DNA of 13,421 bases from JAFGVL01 sp031553685 (lineage in GTDB: Bacteria > Bacteroidota > Bacteroidia > Bacteroidales > Paludibacteraceae): assembly GCA_031553685.1 (NCBI GenBank), contig JAVBLE010000038.1, forward strand, positions 1-13,421. Reading direction: 5' to 3'. The notes under the pieces were generated by a model. That model worked only from the letters and a program-made list of their open reading frames with translations, was not told the DNA's origin and did not search any database. Shown here piece after piece: positions 1 to 7,736 of this stretch; position 1 is the stretch's first letter; every line of letters starts with the position of its first letter. A program made the translations under genes and the position numbers.

Positions 1-70
1 AAAAGAAGTTCCCACTACACAGGATAGTCTTCAGTACAAAGAATCGCACAATGACTTCCTTTGGCTGATA

Positions 71-99
71 CAAAGATAAATATTTTAATTTTTCGTCAA
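71..99 (-). promoter_or_regulatory. Candidate Bacteroidota promoter reading left, out of the window
   Basis: On the minus strand 78-71 reads TATCTTTG, an exact match to the Bacteroidota -7 consensus TAnnTTTG. A TTG lies at 99-97, 18 bases upstream, close to the usual -33 position. It would drive a gene beyond the left edge. No start codon for such a gene is visible in 1-70, so the target is inferred. Confidence 0.4.
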
Positions 100-181
100 A
101 AATAATTTGGAAACTAACACAGTACCTCCACAAGGTCGACATGACGGTCGATTTCTGGATTTAATCCTTAAGTTGACGACA

Positions 182-209
182 TTGCTATCACGCTTTGGAA
201 TAATCTTTG
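182..209 (+). promoter_or_regulatory. Weak candidate promoter for the LolA-like gene and menA
   Basis: AATCTTTG at 202-209 matches seven of eight positions of TAnnTTTG, and a TTG lies 17 bases upstream at 182-184, slightly closer than usual. The start codon follows 35 bases later. A TTGACGA at 173-179 is mirrored by TCGTCAA at 93-99, which could be an operator-like inverted pair between divergent promoters. Both readings are weak. Confidence 0.3.
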
Positions 210-244
210 TCATGTAATAATTAACCTGTCAAAAAACATCAATC

Positions 245-979
245 ATGAAAAAAATACTTTTTCTATCCATAATAATCTCATTGGCAAGCGCAGCAACCGC
301 CCAAACCGCCAACGAGATTTTGGACAAAGTGGACAAAAATATGTCTGCCAAAAACCGTGTGTTCGAGTCGAGCATGACTATCAAAGGCAAACGCACCACG
401 CGCACAATCACTACCAAGAGTTACGCCGAAGGTACTAAAAAGTCGTTTACCGAATACCTTTCGCCCGCTGCCGAGAAAGGCACCAAAATGCTCAAACTCG
501 ACGGACAGCTGTGGATATATTCCCCATCGACCGATCGCACGATTCAGATTTCGGGACACATGTTGCGCCAATCCGTAATGGGCTCCGACCTCTCGTACGA
601 AGATATGATGGACGACCGAAAACTAACCGATACCTACACCGCCACCCTGCAAGGCGACGAAACCGTGAACAATCGCTCCACTTGGGTACTAAGCCTCACC
701 GCCAAAGTAAGCGATGTAGCCTATTACTCGCAAAAAATATGGGTGGATAAAGAATATTTAGTGCCTGTTAAACAAGAGCTTTATGCCAAAAGCGGACAGT
801 TGCTCAAACGCATGACACTGACAAACATTCAGAAGATTCAAGGGCGTTGGTTTCCCATGTCCGTCAATTATAAAGATATGCTCAAAGATGGTAACGGAAC
901 CGATTTCGTCATGACCAAAGTACAATTCGACCAAGATATTCCGGCATACATTTTCACTAAAGCGGCATTGAAACAATAA
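245..979 (+). CDS. Exported LolA-like outer-membrane lipoprotein-sorting family protein
   Basis: A 244-residue periplasmic protein. Residues 1-19 form a signal peptide (two lysines, a hydrophobic stretch to about 16, then A-T-A before Q20). No lipobox cysteine follows, so it should be soluble in the periplasm rather than a lipoprotein. The mature part resembles the LolA-like family annotated as outer membrane lipoprotein-sorting protein, with a KGTKMLKLDGQLWIYSP strand region near residues 78-94 and the family-typical MGSDLSYEDMM near 112-122. Members have a LolA/LolB-type hydrophobic-ligand fold; many sit beside RND/MMPL transporters, which is not the case here. The stop codon overlaps the menA start by one base (TAATG), so the two genes are probably co-transcribed and translationally coupled. 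The true ligand is unknown; it is not necessarily the housekeeping LolA. Confidence 0.8.
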   Translation: MKKILFLSIIISLASAATAQTANEILDKVDKNMSAKNRVFESSMTIKGKRTTRTITTKSYAEGTKKSFTEYLSPAAEKGTKMLKLDGQLWIYSPSTDRTIQISGHMLRQSVMGSDLSYEDMMDDRKLTDTYTATLQGDETVNNRSTWVLSLTAKVSDVAYYSQKIWVDKEYLVPVKQELYAKSGQLLKRMTLTNIQKIQGRWFPMSVNYKDMLKDGNGTDFVMTKVQFDQDIPAYIFTKAALKQ

Positions 980-1866
980 TGAACAATATTCGTCAAAATT
1001 CCCTGCAAGCATGGCTTTTAGCCACTCGTCCCAAAACATTGGCAGCGGGTTCGGTGCCGGTATTCGTGGCTTCGGCGTTGACTTATCATACGGGTGGGTT
1101 CCGGCTCGTTCCGGCATTGCTTTGTTTGCTTTTTGCTTTGCTGTCGCAGATTGCCTCCAACTTTAGCAATGATTATTTCGATTTTGCCAAAAAGACCGAC
1201 GACGAAAACCGCTTAGGTCCGCCGCGCGCCGTAGCTTCGGGTTGGATAGCACCCAAAGCGATGATTATCGGCACAGGCGTTGTCATTGCGCTGGCTTGCT
1301 GCTTTGGTTTAGGATTGGTGTATTACGGCGGTTGGACAATGATTATTGTCGGTATCGTTTGTGTAGTGGCATTGCTAGCTTACACAGCCGGACCTTTTCC
1401 TTTGGCTTACAATGGATTGGGCGATGTGTTTGTGTTCGTTTTCTTCGGATTGGTGGCGGTGGTGTTTTCGTTTTATGTGCAGGCGGGATATTTTGAGCCG
1501 ATGGCTTTTGTAGCAGGAAGCGCGGTTGGATTGGGCGCTATCAATATTCTGATAGTCAATAATTTTCGCGACCGCGATACTGACCGGCAAAGTAAAAAAC
1601 GAACTACGATTGTTATTTTCGGAGAGAATTTTGGGAAATATTTTTATTTATTGAATGGAATAGTTGCCGTTTTACTTTGTTTATTCTTTCTAGATAAATC
1701 TTTCTGGGCAAGCGTCTTACCTCTTCTTTATTTGCCATTCCACATTACTTCATGGCTAACTATGTGTCGTATCTACAAAGGGAAAGAATTGAACAAAGTG
1801 CTTGGATTAACTGCAAGAAATTTAGTGATTTTTGGAGTGTTATTGTCGGTTGGACTTGTGATCTAA
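979..1866 (+). CDS. menA: 1,4-dihydroxy-2-naphthoate polyprenyltransferase
   Basis: A 295-residue integral membrane enzyme of the UbiA superfamily. It joins a polyprenyl chain to 1,4-dihydroxy-2-naphthoate to make demethylmenaquinone, so it belongs to menaquinone synthesis. The first aspartate-rich motif is SNDYFDFAKKTDDENRLG (about residues 63-80), which fits MenA including the following GPPRAV. The second is NNFRDRDTDRQSKKRT (about 194-209). Hydrophobic helices fill the rest. The length is normal for MenA. The start ATG overlaps the upstream stop codon. No other men genes are in the window. The last 27 bases overlap the convergent glycosyltransferase gene, so there is no room for an intergenic terminator. 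Confidence 0.93.
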   Translation: MNNIRQNSLQAWLLATRPKTLAAGSVPVFVASALTYHTGGFRLVPALLCLLFALLSQIASNFSNDYFDFAKKTDDENRLGPPRAVASGWIAPKAMIIGTGVVIALACCFGLGLVYYGGWTMIIVGIVCVVALLAYTAGPFPLAYNGLGDVFVFVFFGLVAVVFSFYVQAGYFEPMAFVAGSAVGLGAINILIVNNFRDRDTDRQSKKRTTIVIFGENFGKYFYLLNGIVAVLLCLFFLDKSFWASVLPLLYLPFHITSWLTMCRIYKGKELNKVLGLTARNLVIFGVLLSVGLVI

Positions 1867-2748
1867 ATTGCACAAATACCCCAATCTATATAAATCAAAG
1901 ATAAAAAGACTTGGGGCTTTGCCTAAAATATTTCTTTTCATTACCAACCTGAACAATCTGAATTTAAGTGCAAATATTCTTCCTAAACAGAGTTTTTCAA
2001 TACGGTTTCGTGTCTGAATTAAGCTCGAATGATTCCGTATTTCGGGATATTTTTCTTTCAAAATATTGTCAATAATAATCAGGTTCTTTAGACCATTTTC
2101 TGTTTTGGAAAGAAAACTCTCCGCATTTTCCAACCCTAAATGAATTAATGGATTATCAATATGCTGGATAATTATTTGATCTTGCAATAATTCTAATCCA
2201 AACAAAGTGTCCTCATGCCCATAACCCTCAAGCACAATGCTGAACTGCACCGTTTCAAAGACCGATTTATCAATTAAAAAATTGTTGCTGCAAAAGCCGA
2301 AATTTGGATTTTTATTTCGTTCGGCAGCAGGTTTCGACTCGCGCTCTACGCCGTATTTCCACCTTAAATAGGTATTGTCTGCCGGTTTATTATTTTCATA
2401 AGTTCGTCCGCCATAGCAAACTATCTTAGGAAGGCATAGCGGCAAATAATTCTTAATAAAATATGCCGAACTGACTGCCGAATCACAATCTAAAAACAAC
2501 AAATAAGGATACTGTGCTTTTTCGACCAATAAATTCCGCATTTTCGAACGACCTATATTTTGTTCTAACTCAATATATTGACAATTAGAAAGCGAGTTTA
2601 TTTTCCGGTTTTCAATTTCTTTTTGAGTAGAAGCGTCGTCTATTACGATAATCTCATAAGAAATTCGGCATAGTTCCGCCTGTTCGTGCAGCGATTGCAC
2701 AAACGAAAAGCAGTTGTAATTATATGTTGGTATTAAAATCGAAAGCAC
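1840..2748 (-). CDS. GT2-family (GT-A fold) glycosyltransferase
   Basis: A 302-residue glycosyltransferase that probably adds one sugar to a cell-surface glycan at the cytoplasmic side of the inner membrane. The N-terminus MLSILIPTYNY is the classic first strand of GT2 enzymes. IVIDDAS at 35-40 supplies the nucleotide-binding aspartates, and FLDCDS at 85-90 holds the DxD metal-binding motif (D87, D89). GYGHEDTLFGLELL, in the later half, resembles the ED catalytic-base region of many GT2 enzymes. No transmembrane segment is evident. The start is GTG at 2748, chosen because the family motif begins at once and no ATG lies upstream. It is the last gene of the glycan cluster, 21 bp after the GT4 gene. 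Its final codons run antisense to the end of menA. Donor and acceptor cannot be told from sequence. Confidence 0.85.
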   Translation of the reverse strand: MLSILIPTYNYNCFSFVQSLHEQAELCRISYEIIVIDDASTQKEIENRKINSLSNCQYIELEQNIGRSKMRNLLVEKAQYPYLLFLDCDSAVSSAYFIKNYLPLCLPKIVCYGGRTYENNKPADNTYLRWKYGVERESKPAAERNKNPNFGFCSNNFLIDKSVFETVQFSIVLEGYGHEDTLFGLELLQDQIIIQHIDNPLIHLGLENAESFLSKTENGLKNLIIIDNILKEKYPEIRNHSSLIQTRNRIEKLCLGRIFALKFRLFRLVMKRNILGKAPSLFIFDLYRLGYLCNLDHKSNRQ

Positions 2749-2769
2749 TTCTGTAACAAAATTAATTTT

Positions 2770-4032
2770 CTATTGTTCAATGAGCGAATTAAATATCTCG
2801 ACAAACCGTTCTGTTTGATTTCTACGCGAAAACTGTTGTACAAAATCTTTATTTACCGATTGATGTGTATATCCGGTTTGCTCCCATTCTGCCTGCTTTT
2901 CCTGTATAAAACATACTACCTCTTCCATTGTATTTGCAGAAAATCCGGCTTTTGCATCATTGATCATTTCTTCGATGCAAGCCTCATCATTGCGCACACA
3001 CAAAACAGGCTTTTGCATGGCAAGATATTCAAAGGTCTTTGTCCCCATTATACCTCTCGGAGTACCAATTTCAGACGATTTGTTTGCCAAAAGCAATAAT
3101 ATGGAACTATTGTTAAGAATTTCGGGAATTTCCGTATTTTGTATATTCTTAAAACATTCTACATACAATGAAATTGAATATTTTTCGGCAAGCGTACATA
3201 CTATCTTTTCCGATATCTTATCTACTAAATAAAAGTATATTCGAAATCGTTTTGGATCTATTCTTTTTTCCTCATGTAAATATCTTACTGCTTCAAACAA
3301 CAAACCCGGATCTTTCAACGCTTGGCTTTCAATCCTTCCTGCATAAGTAATTACAAATTGTTTATTTACAACAGTTTTGGGGATAAACAAGTCGGCATCA
3401 AATCCATTGTAGATTAACTTCACATTCTTGTTGTATGCAGACAGCGTTTCCACATGCCAAGGCGAAACAGAAGTAACAACTTCGGCATTCTGCAAAGATT
3501 TATTTCTCTGGCGAATAATCTTTTTAGAAACAATGGAGCTTATAAAATCATTAACCATTTTCAACCCCAATATGCTTTTGCTAATATGTTCATTTTGTGG
3601 AAATTGTTCGACAATATCGCGCAAGTCGGCAACGAAAGGAATTTTATACTGCCGACTCAATTGGCTCGCTGCCGCTATGGTAAAGGTTCGGCAAGATGAG
3701 CAGGCAAGAATGAGTGAGATATTATTTTTTTTTATCTGGACACGCGCTTTTTTCTTGACAACCCAAGTTTTATAGTCAAAAAACAAATTGGTCAAAAACA
3801 CAAATGCGTATTTTAATCGATTAGGTTTGTTACCTTTCCAATAATAATTGATGTAGGTTACATCATTAGGCGGCACCAAGTTTTGATAGATATTTTGCGG
3901 AAAATATTCGGTAATAACAATCGGATTCCATTTGTAATCAGGGAGATATTTACACAAATATCCCATTCGCGGAGCAAAAGCAGGAGGAAAAACATCGCAC
4001 AATATCAATATATTTTTTATTTCCCTATCCAT
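2770..4032 (-). CDS. GT4-family (GT-B fold) glycosyltransferase
   Basis: A 420-residue protein with the two-domain layout of GT4 glycosyltransferases. The N-terminal part begins NILILCDVFPPAFAPRMGYLCKYL, the usual acceptor-domain start with a loop before the first helix. The C-terminal nucleotide-sugar domain starts near VITYAGRIESQALKDPGLL and ends with the donor-binding region IGTPRGIMGTKTFEYLAMQKPV, in which the conserved glutamate is that of FEYLA. Its start overlaps the end of the radical SAM gene by 16 bp, so the two are coupled. The coding strand has a run of nine A at 3733-3725 (codons for IKKNN); one extra A would put a TAA stop directly after the run. The cluster is visibly AT-rich. 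The sugar transferred is not predictable. Confidence 0.85.
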   Translation of the reverse strand: MDREIKNILILCDVFPPAFAPRMGYLCKYLPDYKWNPIVITEYFPQNIYQNLVPPNDVTYINYYWKGNKPNRLKYAFVFLTNLFFDYKTWVVKKKARVQIKKNNISLILACSSCRTFTIAAASQLSRQYKIPFVADLRDIVEQFPQNEHISKSILGLKMVNDFISSIVSKKIIRQRNKSLQNAEVVTSVSPWHVETLSAYNKNVKLIYNGFDADLFIPKTVVNKQFVITYAGRIESQALKDPGLLFEAVRYLHEEKRIDPKRFRIYFYLVDKISEKIVCTLAEKYSISLYVECFKNIQNTEIPEILNNSSILLLLANKSSEIGTPRGIMGTKTFEYLAMQKPVLCVRNDEACIEEMINDAKAGFSANTMEEVVCFIQEKQAEWEQTGYTHQSVNKDFVQQFSRRNQTERFVEIFNSLIEQ

Positions 4033-4898
4033 TCCGTAATATCCTTTTTCGACACGCCATAACCAACATCATAAATTGTTCCTTTTATATTGCAATACCG
4101 GCAAAAAGGCATTGGTTTACAAAGGAAATCTAATATTTCATTCATATTTTTTACAGTATGAATATCCATATAATCAGCCGAAGTCACTTCGAGATTTTTA
4201 TTGAATTGTGCATTAAAATATTTTATATATGGAATAAGAGAACAAGTATATATCTTACCATTATCCAATGCTACACAGCGGTTTGCGCGAGCGCATCGCA
4301 AAAAACTATCGCGCGGATTTTGCTTACCCGTTAAGTCAAGCGGAACACATTCCATATTTTTAGGAATTTCGCGTGTGTTTCCATAAAAACTAAATGGCAC
4401 ACCTTGAGAAATCACATGATTTTCAATCGCATCAAAATCAAGTTTCACCGGATATTTGGTTACCACAATCCGGATTTTATTATGCCGGCAATTTTCCCAA
4501 AACTCGTCCGGTTGTTTAAGCAATAGCAAACCGTTGCTCACAATTGTTATTGGAACCGTCGGGAAATATTTACGCGCCACCTTCATAAATTCTGTAACTT
4601 GAGGGTGCAGTAACGGCTCTCCTCCCAAAAGCTGAATTTCCTCCATACACTCGCCGCCCAACGCCGAAAGTTGTGCACAATCCTTTTCGAACACATCGAC
4701 TGAAGCAAAAACTTCGGGTGAAATTGGTGAAAAGTTATCACAACCCTTGCAATTCAAATTGCAATGATCTGTAAGATGTATATGCAACACAGGAATTAAA
4801 TCCTTATGCTGCGTATTTCTTCCGGTCACTTTTCGAAACCATGGTTTCAGCGAACGACGAAAAAATATAAGTTTGCGTGGTATTATTCTTTTCATCAT
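4017..4898 (-). CDS. Radical SAM protein with extra C-terminal cysteines, in a glycan cluster
   Basis: A 293-residue radical SAM enzyme. The cluster-binding motif is CNLNCKGC (C46, C50, C53), a canonical CX3CX2C for the 4Fe-4S cluster that cleaves S-adenosylmethionine. LLGGEPLLHP is the GGE SAM-binding motif. The C-terminal half is cysteine-rich, with C202, C208 and C219 and then C260, C266 and C269 (FCRYC). This suggests a SPASM-like or twitch-like auxiliary iron-sulfur cluster. The substrate is unknown. Its position between a deacetylase-like gene (12 bp upstream) and a GT4 gene (16 bp overlap) suggests it modifies a sugar, lipid carrier or small peptide tied to the surface glycan; that is inference. 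Two ATG codons are adjacent at 4898 and 4895, and either could be the start. Confidence 0.85.
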   Translation of the reverse strand: MMKRIIPRKLIFFRRSLKPWFRKVTGRNTQHKDLIPVLHIHLTDHCNLNCKGCDNFSPISPEVFASVDVFEKDCAQLSALGGECMEEIQLLGGEPLLHPQVTEFMKVARKYFPTVPITIVSNGLLLLKQPDEFWENCRHNKIRIVVTKYPVKLDFDAIENHVISQGVPFSFYGNTREIPKNMECVPLDLTGKQNPRDSFLRCARANRCVALDNGKIYTCSLIPYIKYFNAQFNKNLEVTSADYMDIHTVKNMNEILDFLCKPMPFCRYCNIKGTIYDVGYGVSKKDITEWIGK

Positions 4899-4910
4899 AA
4901 ATAGAGATTT

Positions 4911-6221
4911 TTAGCTATTTCTCAAATAATCTATTACTCGAATATATAACCCTTTTAGATTGATTTTTGTTTGGGCAAATGAGTTATTGTGCCACAACAA
5001 ATTCAGCTCTCCACCAAATTCCCGAGCGTTTTCTATCAAAATACAAAGATAATCAAAAGCCTCGTTTTCGGACAAATTCATATATCGCTCGCCGGTCAGG
5101 CTCACTTCCATCGCCGTAAGCGGGTGTAATTGCAAAGAGGAAACAGCAAGCGTTTGCGGATTAATCCATCGCACCGCACGCGAAGTGCCTAAACGGAAAC
5201 CTGCCACATCGGCATATCCAAGCGTAAAATCGTCTGTAATTCCTGCTTCGACAAGCGATTGCATATCCATCGGATTTTTTATGCGTAAGAAATGATGGCG
5301 GTTATATTTGATTTTCACACCGGTTACCTGTTCTAGTTTTTCTTTTTCCTGCAAAATCAAACTGGACTCATCGCCCGACCGGTAACTGGCATGCAAGCCA
5401 ATTACCGCATTTTCTTTTTTACAAAAATGGAATAAACATTGAATATCTTTCGACTTCAAATTATAGACAGGGGTATCATGCAAAGCTTTTTTGACAGGCG
5501 ACTTGAAAAATAAAATGGTTTCGACCGGAACGGAAGTTTGTTCTTTTAATTTTTTATTTTCATCAAAAATAAAAGTAAAAGTGAAAAGCGGATCATTTTC
5601 TATTTTGCCGAAATATGACCGAAAAGCCGCAGGAATTTCATTTTTTTTATCTTTAATTGAACGATAAAATGCGCCTAAAAAACCTCGCAAAGTTCGATAT
5701 TGAAAAGGATGATCTACATCATGTGTCAGGTAGATTTTACTTAGTTGCTGCTTGGGCTCGGCTATTTCGACACCTTGTTCTTTAAGAAGTCGGCGCAATA
5801 ATCTACCATATTCATCCACTACAGGGCGATGTAAAAATCCGCGACGAAAAGCCAACGATTCTGTACCTAAAAATCGTCCATGTTTATCGTGTCCATCGGC
5901 ACGAACCCATTCCTCGTAACCTGTAAGAAAAAAAAATGTTGAAGCAATTAAGTCGGCATACAAAATAATTGTATCGCCAACTTTTTCAATAATCGGTTCT
6001 CCATACAAGAAAGGAATTTCGTTAATAGTTTGGAGAGGCAAAGCCGGCAGTGAAACCGGTTTTCCGTAGTTTTCACTTTCAAAAAATCCGGAAGGAAAAA
6101 TAACTATTTTATAGGTTGGAAACGCTCCTTTATCCGCTGTATATCCCACTGTTTGGATGAGATCTGAATTTTCAGGCACATCCAACAAAAAGGAAATCAG
6201 ATAACGGATAAGCTCATTCAT
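4911..6221 (-). CDS. Polysaccharide deacetylase-like protein (DUF7033 + CE4-like)
   Basis: A 436-residue protein. Residues 1-150 resemble the DUF7033 N-terminal domain found in Bacteroidota deacetylase-like proteins (ASTFFFLTGYEEWVR at about 93-107 and FLHRPVVDEY at about 129-138). The remainder looks like a diverged CE4/NodB catalytic domain. LTHDVDH at 165-171 carries the H-D-x-D metal motif, GLHASY at 275-280 matches the second histidine region, NRHH at 307-310 the third, and LWHNN at 409-413 the last. The likely role is removal of acetyl groups from a polysaccharide or glycan intermediate. No signal peptide is visible, so a cytoplasmic step is possible. It is the first gene of the glycan cluster. 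The coding strand holds T9 (5936-5928) and A8 (5648-5641) homopolymers; one extra A in the A8 run would give an immediate TGA stop. Confidence 0.8.
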   Translation of the reverse strand: MNELIRYLISFLLDVPENSDLIQTVGYTADKGAFPTYKIVIFPSGFFESENYGKPVSLPALPLQTINEIPFLYGEPIIEKVGDTIILYADLIASTFFFLTGYEEWVRADGHDKHGRFLGTESLAFRRGFLHRPVVDEYGRLLRRLLKEQGVEIAEPKQQLSKIYLTHDVDHPFQYRTLRGFLGAFYRSIKDKKNEIPAAFRSYFGKIENDPLFTFTFIFDENKKLKEQTSVPVETILFFKSPVKKALHDTPVYNLKSKDIQCLFHFCKKENAVIGLHASYRSGDESSLILQEKEKLEQVTGVKIKYNRHHFLRIKNPMDMQSLVEAGITDDFTLGYADVAGFRLGTSRAVRWINPQTLAVSSLQLHPLTAMEVSLTGERYMNLSENEAFDYLCILIENAREFGGELNLLWHNNSFAQTKINLKGLYIRVIDYLRNS

Positions 6222-6234
6222 AAAATTAGAATAA

Positions 6235-6310
6235 AGAGTAAAGACAAAAGACAGAAAGAGTAAAGAATGGTTTAAAATGTCTTTACTCTTTGTTCTTTGA
6301 TCTTTACTCT
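6235..6310. repeat. Word-built inverted repeat between ftsE and the deacetylase gene
   Basis: The left arm 6235-6266 begins and ends with AGAGTAAAGA-like words. The right arm 6280-6310 is its imperfect reverse complement, with a loop of 13 bases. Each arm is itself a tandem of the same word. The right arm overlaps the ftsE stop codon. On the minus strand the structure could form a long hairpin followed by a T-rich stretch, so it may act as the ftsE terminator or as a leader of the glycan operon. Confidence 0.8.
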
Positions 6311-6995
6311 AAATATTATTTTCTTCAATTATTTGTTCATCGTCGAAACGAAGTACACGCCCTGGAAATTGTTGTAACCAATTCAAGTTATGGGTAGACA
6401 TAATTACAGTTGTACCATCTTCGCGAATAGTATGAAGCAATTGCACAATTCCATTTCCTGTTTCGGGGTCAAGGTGACCGGTAGGCTCGTCGGCAAGAAT
6501 AATGTCTGGCGAATTGAGCAATGCGCGTGCAATCACAATCCGTTGCTGCTCGCCTCCCGAAAGTTGGTGCGGCATTTTGTGCCCTTTGTTCGACATACCT
6601 ACCTGCTTGAGCACATCACTGATACGAAGGTCAATATCGGCTTTTTTGCTCCATCCTGTAGCTTTGAGTACAAATAATAAGTTCTCATATACAGTACGGT
6701 CTATCAATAATTGAAAGTCTTGATAAACAATGCCCATCCGACGGCGCAAGCTTGGTATTTGTTTGCGCTTAAGTTTGAGCAAATCATAGTCAAAAACTTT
6801 GGCTTCTTCGCCCGATTCAATCGGTAATTCGGCATACAGCGTTTTAAGCAATGAGCTTTTCCCTGTTCCTACTTTTCCGATCAAGTAAAGATATTCACCT
6901 TTTCGGACTTCTAAATTTACATCTTTAAGTACTACCGTTTCGGCTTGCAAAATATTTACCGAAGTATATTTTATTAATAAATCTTTGTCTTCCAT
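6309..6995 (-). CDS. ftsE: Cell-division ABC transporter ATP-binding protein FtsE
   Basis: A 228-residue ABC ATPase. It shows Walker A GKVGTGKS (40-47), the Q-loop YQDFQLL (Q92), the signature LSGGEQQR (145-152), Walker B IILADEP (165-171), the D-loop GHLD and the H-loop STHN (H202). The VYQDFQLL...TVYENLLF region and the LADEPTGHLDPETG ending are those of FtsE, which with FtsX controls peptidoglycan hydrolases at the septum. The start is set at the ATG at 6995. A TTG seven codons upstream lies inside the spacer palindrome, and family N-termini begin near this ATG. ftsX is not adjacent. A LolD/MacB-type ATPase is the alternative, but no permease accompanies it. The stop codon overlaps the next spacer palindrome. 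Confidence 0.85.
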   Translation of the reverse strand: MEDKDLLIKYTSVNILQAETVVLKDVNLEVRKGEYLYLIGKVGTGKSSLLKTLYAELPIESGEEAKVFDYDLLKLKRKQIPSLRRRMGIVYQDFQLLIDRTVYENLLFVLKATGWSKKADIDLRISDVLKQVGMSNKGHKMPHQLSGGEQQRIVIARALLNSPDIILADEPTGHLDPETGNGIVQLLHTIREDGTTVIMSTHNLNWLQQFPGRVLRFDDEQIIEENNI

Positions 6996-7000
6996 TATAT

Positions 7001-7073
7001 TAAGTTCAAGGTTCAAAGATTCAAAGTTTGAAAATTAATTGTTGATTCTTTGAATTTTAAATCTTTGAATTTC
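7001..7073. repeat. Word-built inverted repeat between hisIE and ftsE
   Basis: The spacer is built from the word TTCAAAG(A) in both orientations. Arm 7009-7028 pairs with 7053-7072 at about 16 of 20 positions, including a perfect ten-base core (TTCAAAGATT / AATCTTTGAA). The element starts directly after the hisIE stop codon and ends just before the ftsE ATG. It may be a terminator or attenuator in the leader of ftsE. Confidence 0.75.
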
Positions 7074-7667
7074 TTATTTATGTCTTTTCTTCAATTCGCG
7101 TGCTAAATCTTCGAGGCGATACCCTTTCGAAGTAAGCAATACAATAAGGTGATAAATCATATCGGAAGCTTCGTACAAAAAGCCTTCGTCTGTGCCGTTA
7201 GTAGCTTCGATCACAGTTTCTACAGCCTCCTCCCCTACTTTTTGCGCCATGCGGTTTACACCTTTGGCAAAAAGTGAAGTGGTGTAGGAGCCTTCTGGTT
7301 TCTCGACAAATCGCTTGTCTATAAAATCCTGCAAATATTTGAGGAACATAATGTCTTCCTCGTTTTTTTCATTCCAACAAGTATCTGCACCTGTGTGACA
7401 AGTCGGTCCAACAGGATTTGCTTTTATCAGCAATGTATCATTATCACAATCAATAGCCATTGAAACCAAGTTGAGGAAATTACCGCTTTCCTCTCCTTTT
7501 GTCCAAAGGCGATTTTTGCTGCGGCTATAAAAAGTTACCTTACCACTCTCCTGCGTTTGTTTAAGGGCTTCGGCATTCATATAGCCAAGCATCAACACTT
7601 TGCTTGTTACAGCATCTTGAATAATGGCGGGCACTAATCCGCCTTGTTTATCGAAATCAATATTCAT
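7074..7667 (-). CDS. hisIE: Bifunctional phosphoribosyl-AMP cyclohydrolase / phosphoribosyl-ATP pyrophosphatase
   Basis: A 197-residue cytoplasmic enzyme catalysing the second and third steps of histidine synthesis. The N-terminal HisI domain (about 1-105) has the TFYSRSKNRLWTKGE substrate loop, the metal-binding DCDND (73-77) and the cysteine/histidine ligands in CHTG (90-93) and C97. The C-terminal HisE domain (about 108-197) has KVGEEAVE (143-150) and YEASDMIYH (165-173), the acidic Mg-binding residues of the MazG-like fold. The length is standard for the fusion. The ATG start lies after a 63-bp spacer that contains a relic of the hisA 3' end. It is probably transcribed from the hisA promoter through the DUF pair. 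Confidence 0.95.
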   Translation of the reverse strand: MNIDFDKQGGLVPAIIQDAVTSKVLMLGYMNAEALKQTQESGKVTFYSRSKNRLWTKGEESGNFLNLVSMAIDCDNDTLLIKANPVGPTCHTGADTCWNEKNEEDIMFLKYLQDFIDKRFVEKPEGSYTTSLFAKGVNRMAQKVGEEAVETVIEATNGTDEGFLYEASDMIYHLIVLLTSKGYRLEDLARELKKRHK

Positions 7668-7700
7668 ATTAGTAATGAGTGATGAGCTAATAGCTGTTAA
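7668..7700. repeat. Short word-type spacer before hisIE
   Basis: The spacer is made of related words (TAATGAG, TGATGAG, AGCTAATAGCT) bounded by ATTAG and CTAAT in opposite orientation. It looks like a shorter relative in style of the palindromic spacers around ftsE and before dnaX. No function is assigned. Confidence 0.4.
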
Positions 7701-7736
7701 CTTATAAAAATCGTTGCAATTTGTCTAATTTTATTT
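7701..7736 (-). pseudogene. Relic of the hisA 3' end
   Basis: On the minus strand this segment aligns with the last codons of hisA (8273-8238) at 32 of 36 positions without gaps. Read in the hisA frame it encodes IKLDKLQRFL-stop, where intact hisA has IKLDNLKRFL-stop. Two of the four differences lie in one arginine codon (AGG versus CGA) and are synonymous, as expected of a diverged coding sequence rather than a recent copy. It overlaps the last codons of the DUF2442 gene in another frame. It marks where hisA may once have ended, directly before hisIE. Confidence 0.75.

Noticed and set aside
1..60. Coding end of an upstream gene at the left edge
   Set aside because: No start codon or family-like peptide is visible in this short stretch on either strand; only a leftward promoter-like box is seen nearby.
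758..1117. 119-residue minus-strand reading frame across the LolA-like/menA junction
   Set aside because: It is antisense to two well-supported genes and has no family resemblance.
6996..7016. Longer ftsE start at TTG
   Set aside because: The extra seven codons lie in the word-repeat spacer; FtsE proteins begin near the ATG at 6995.
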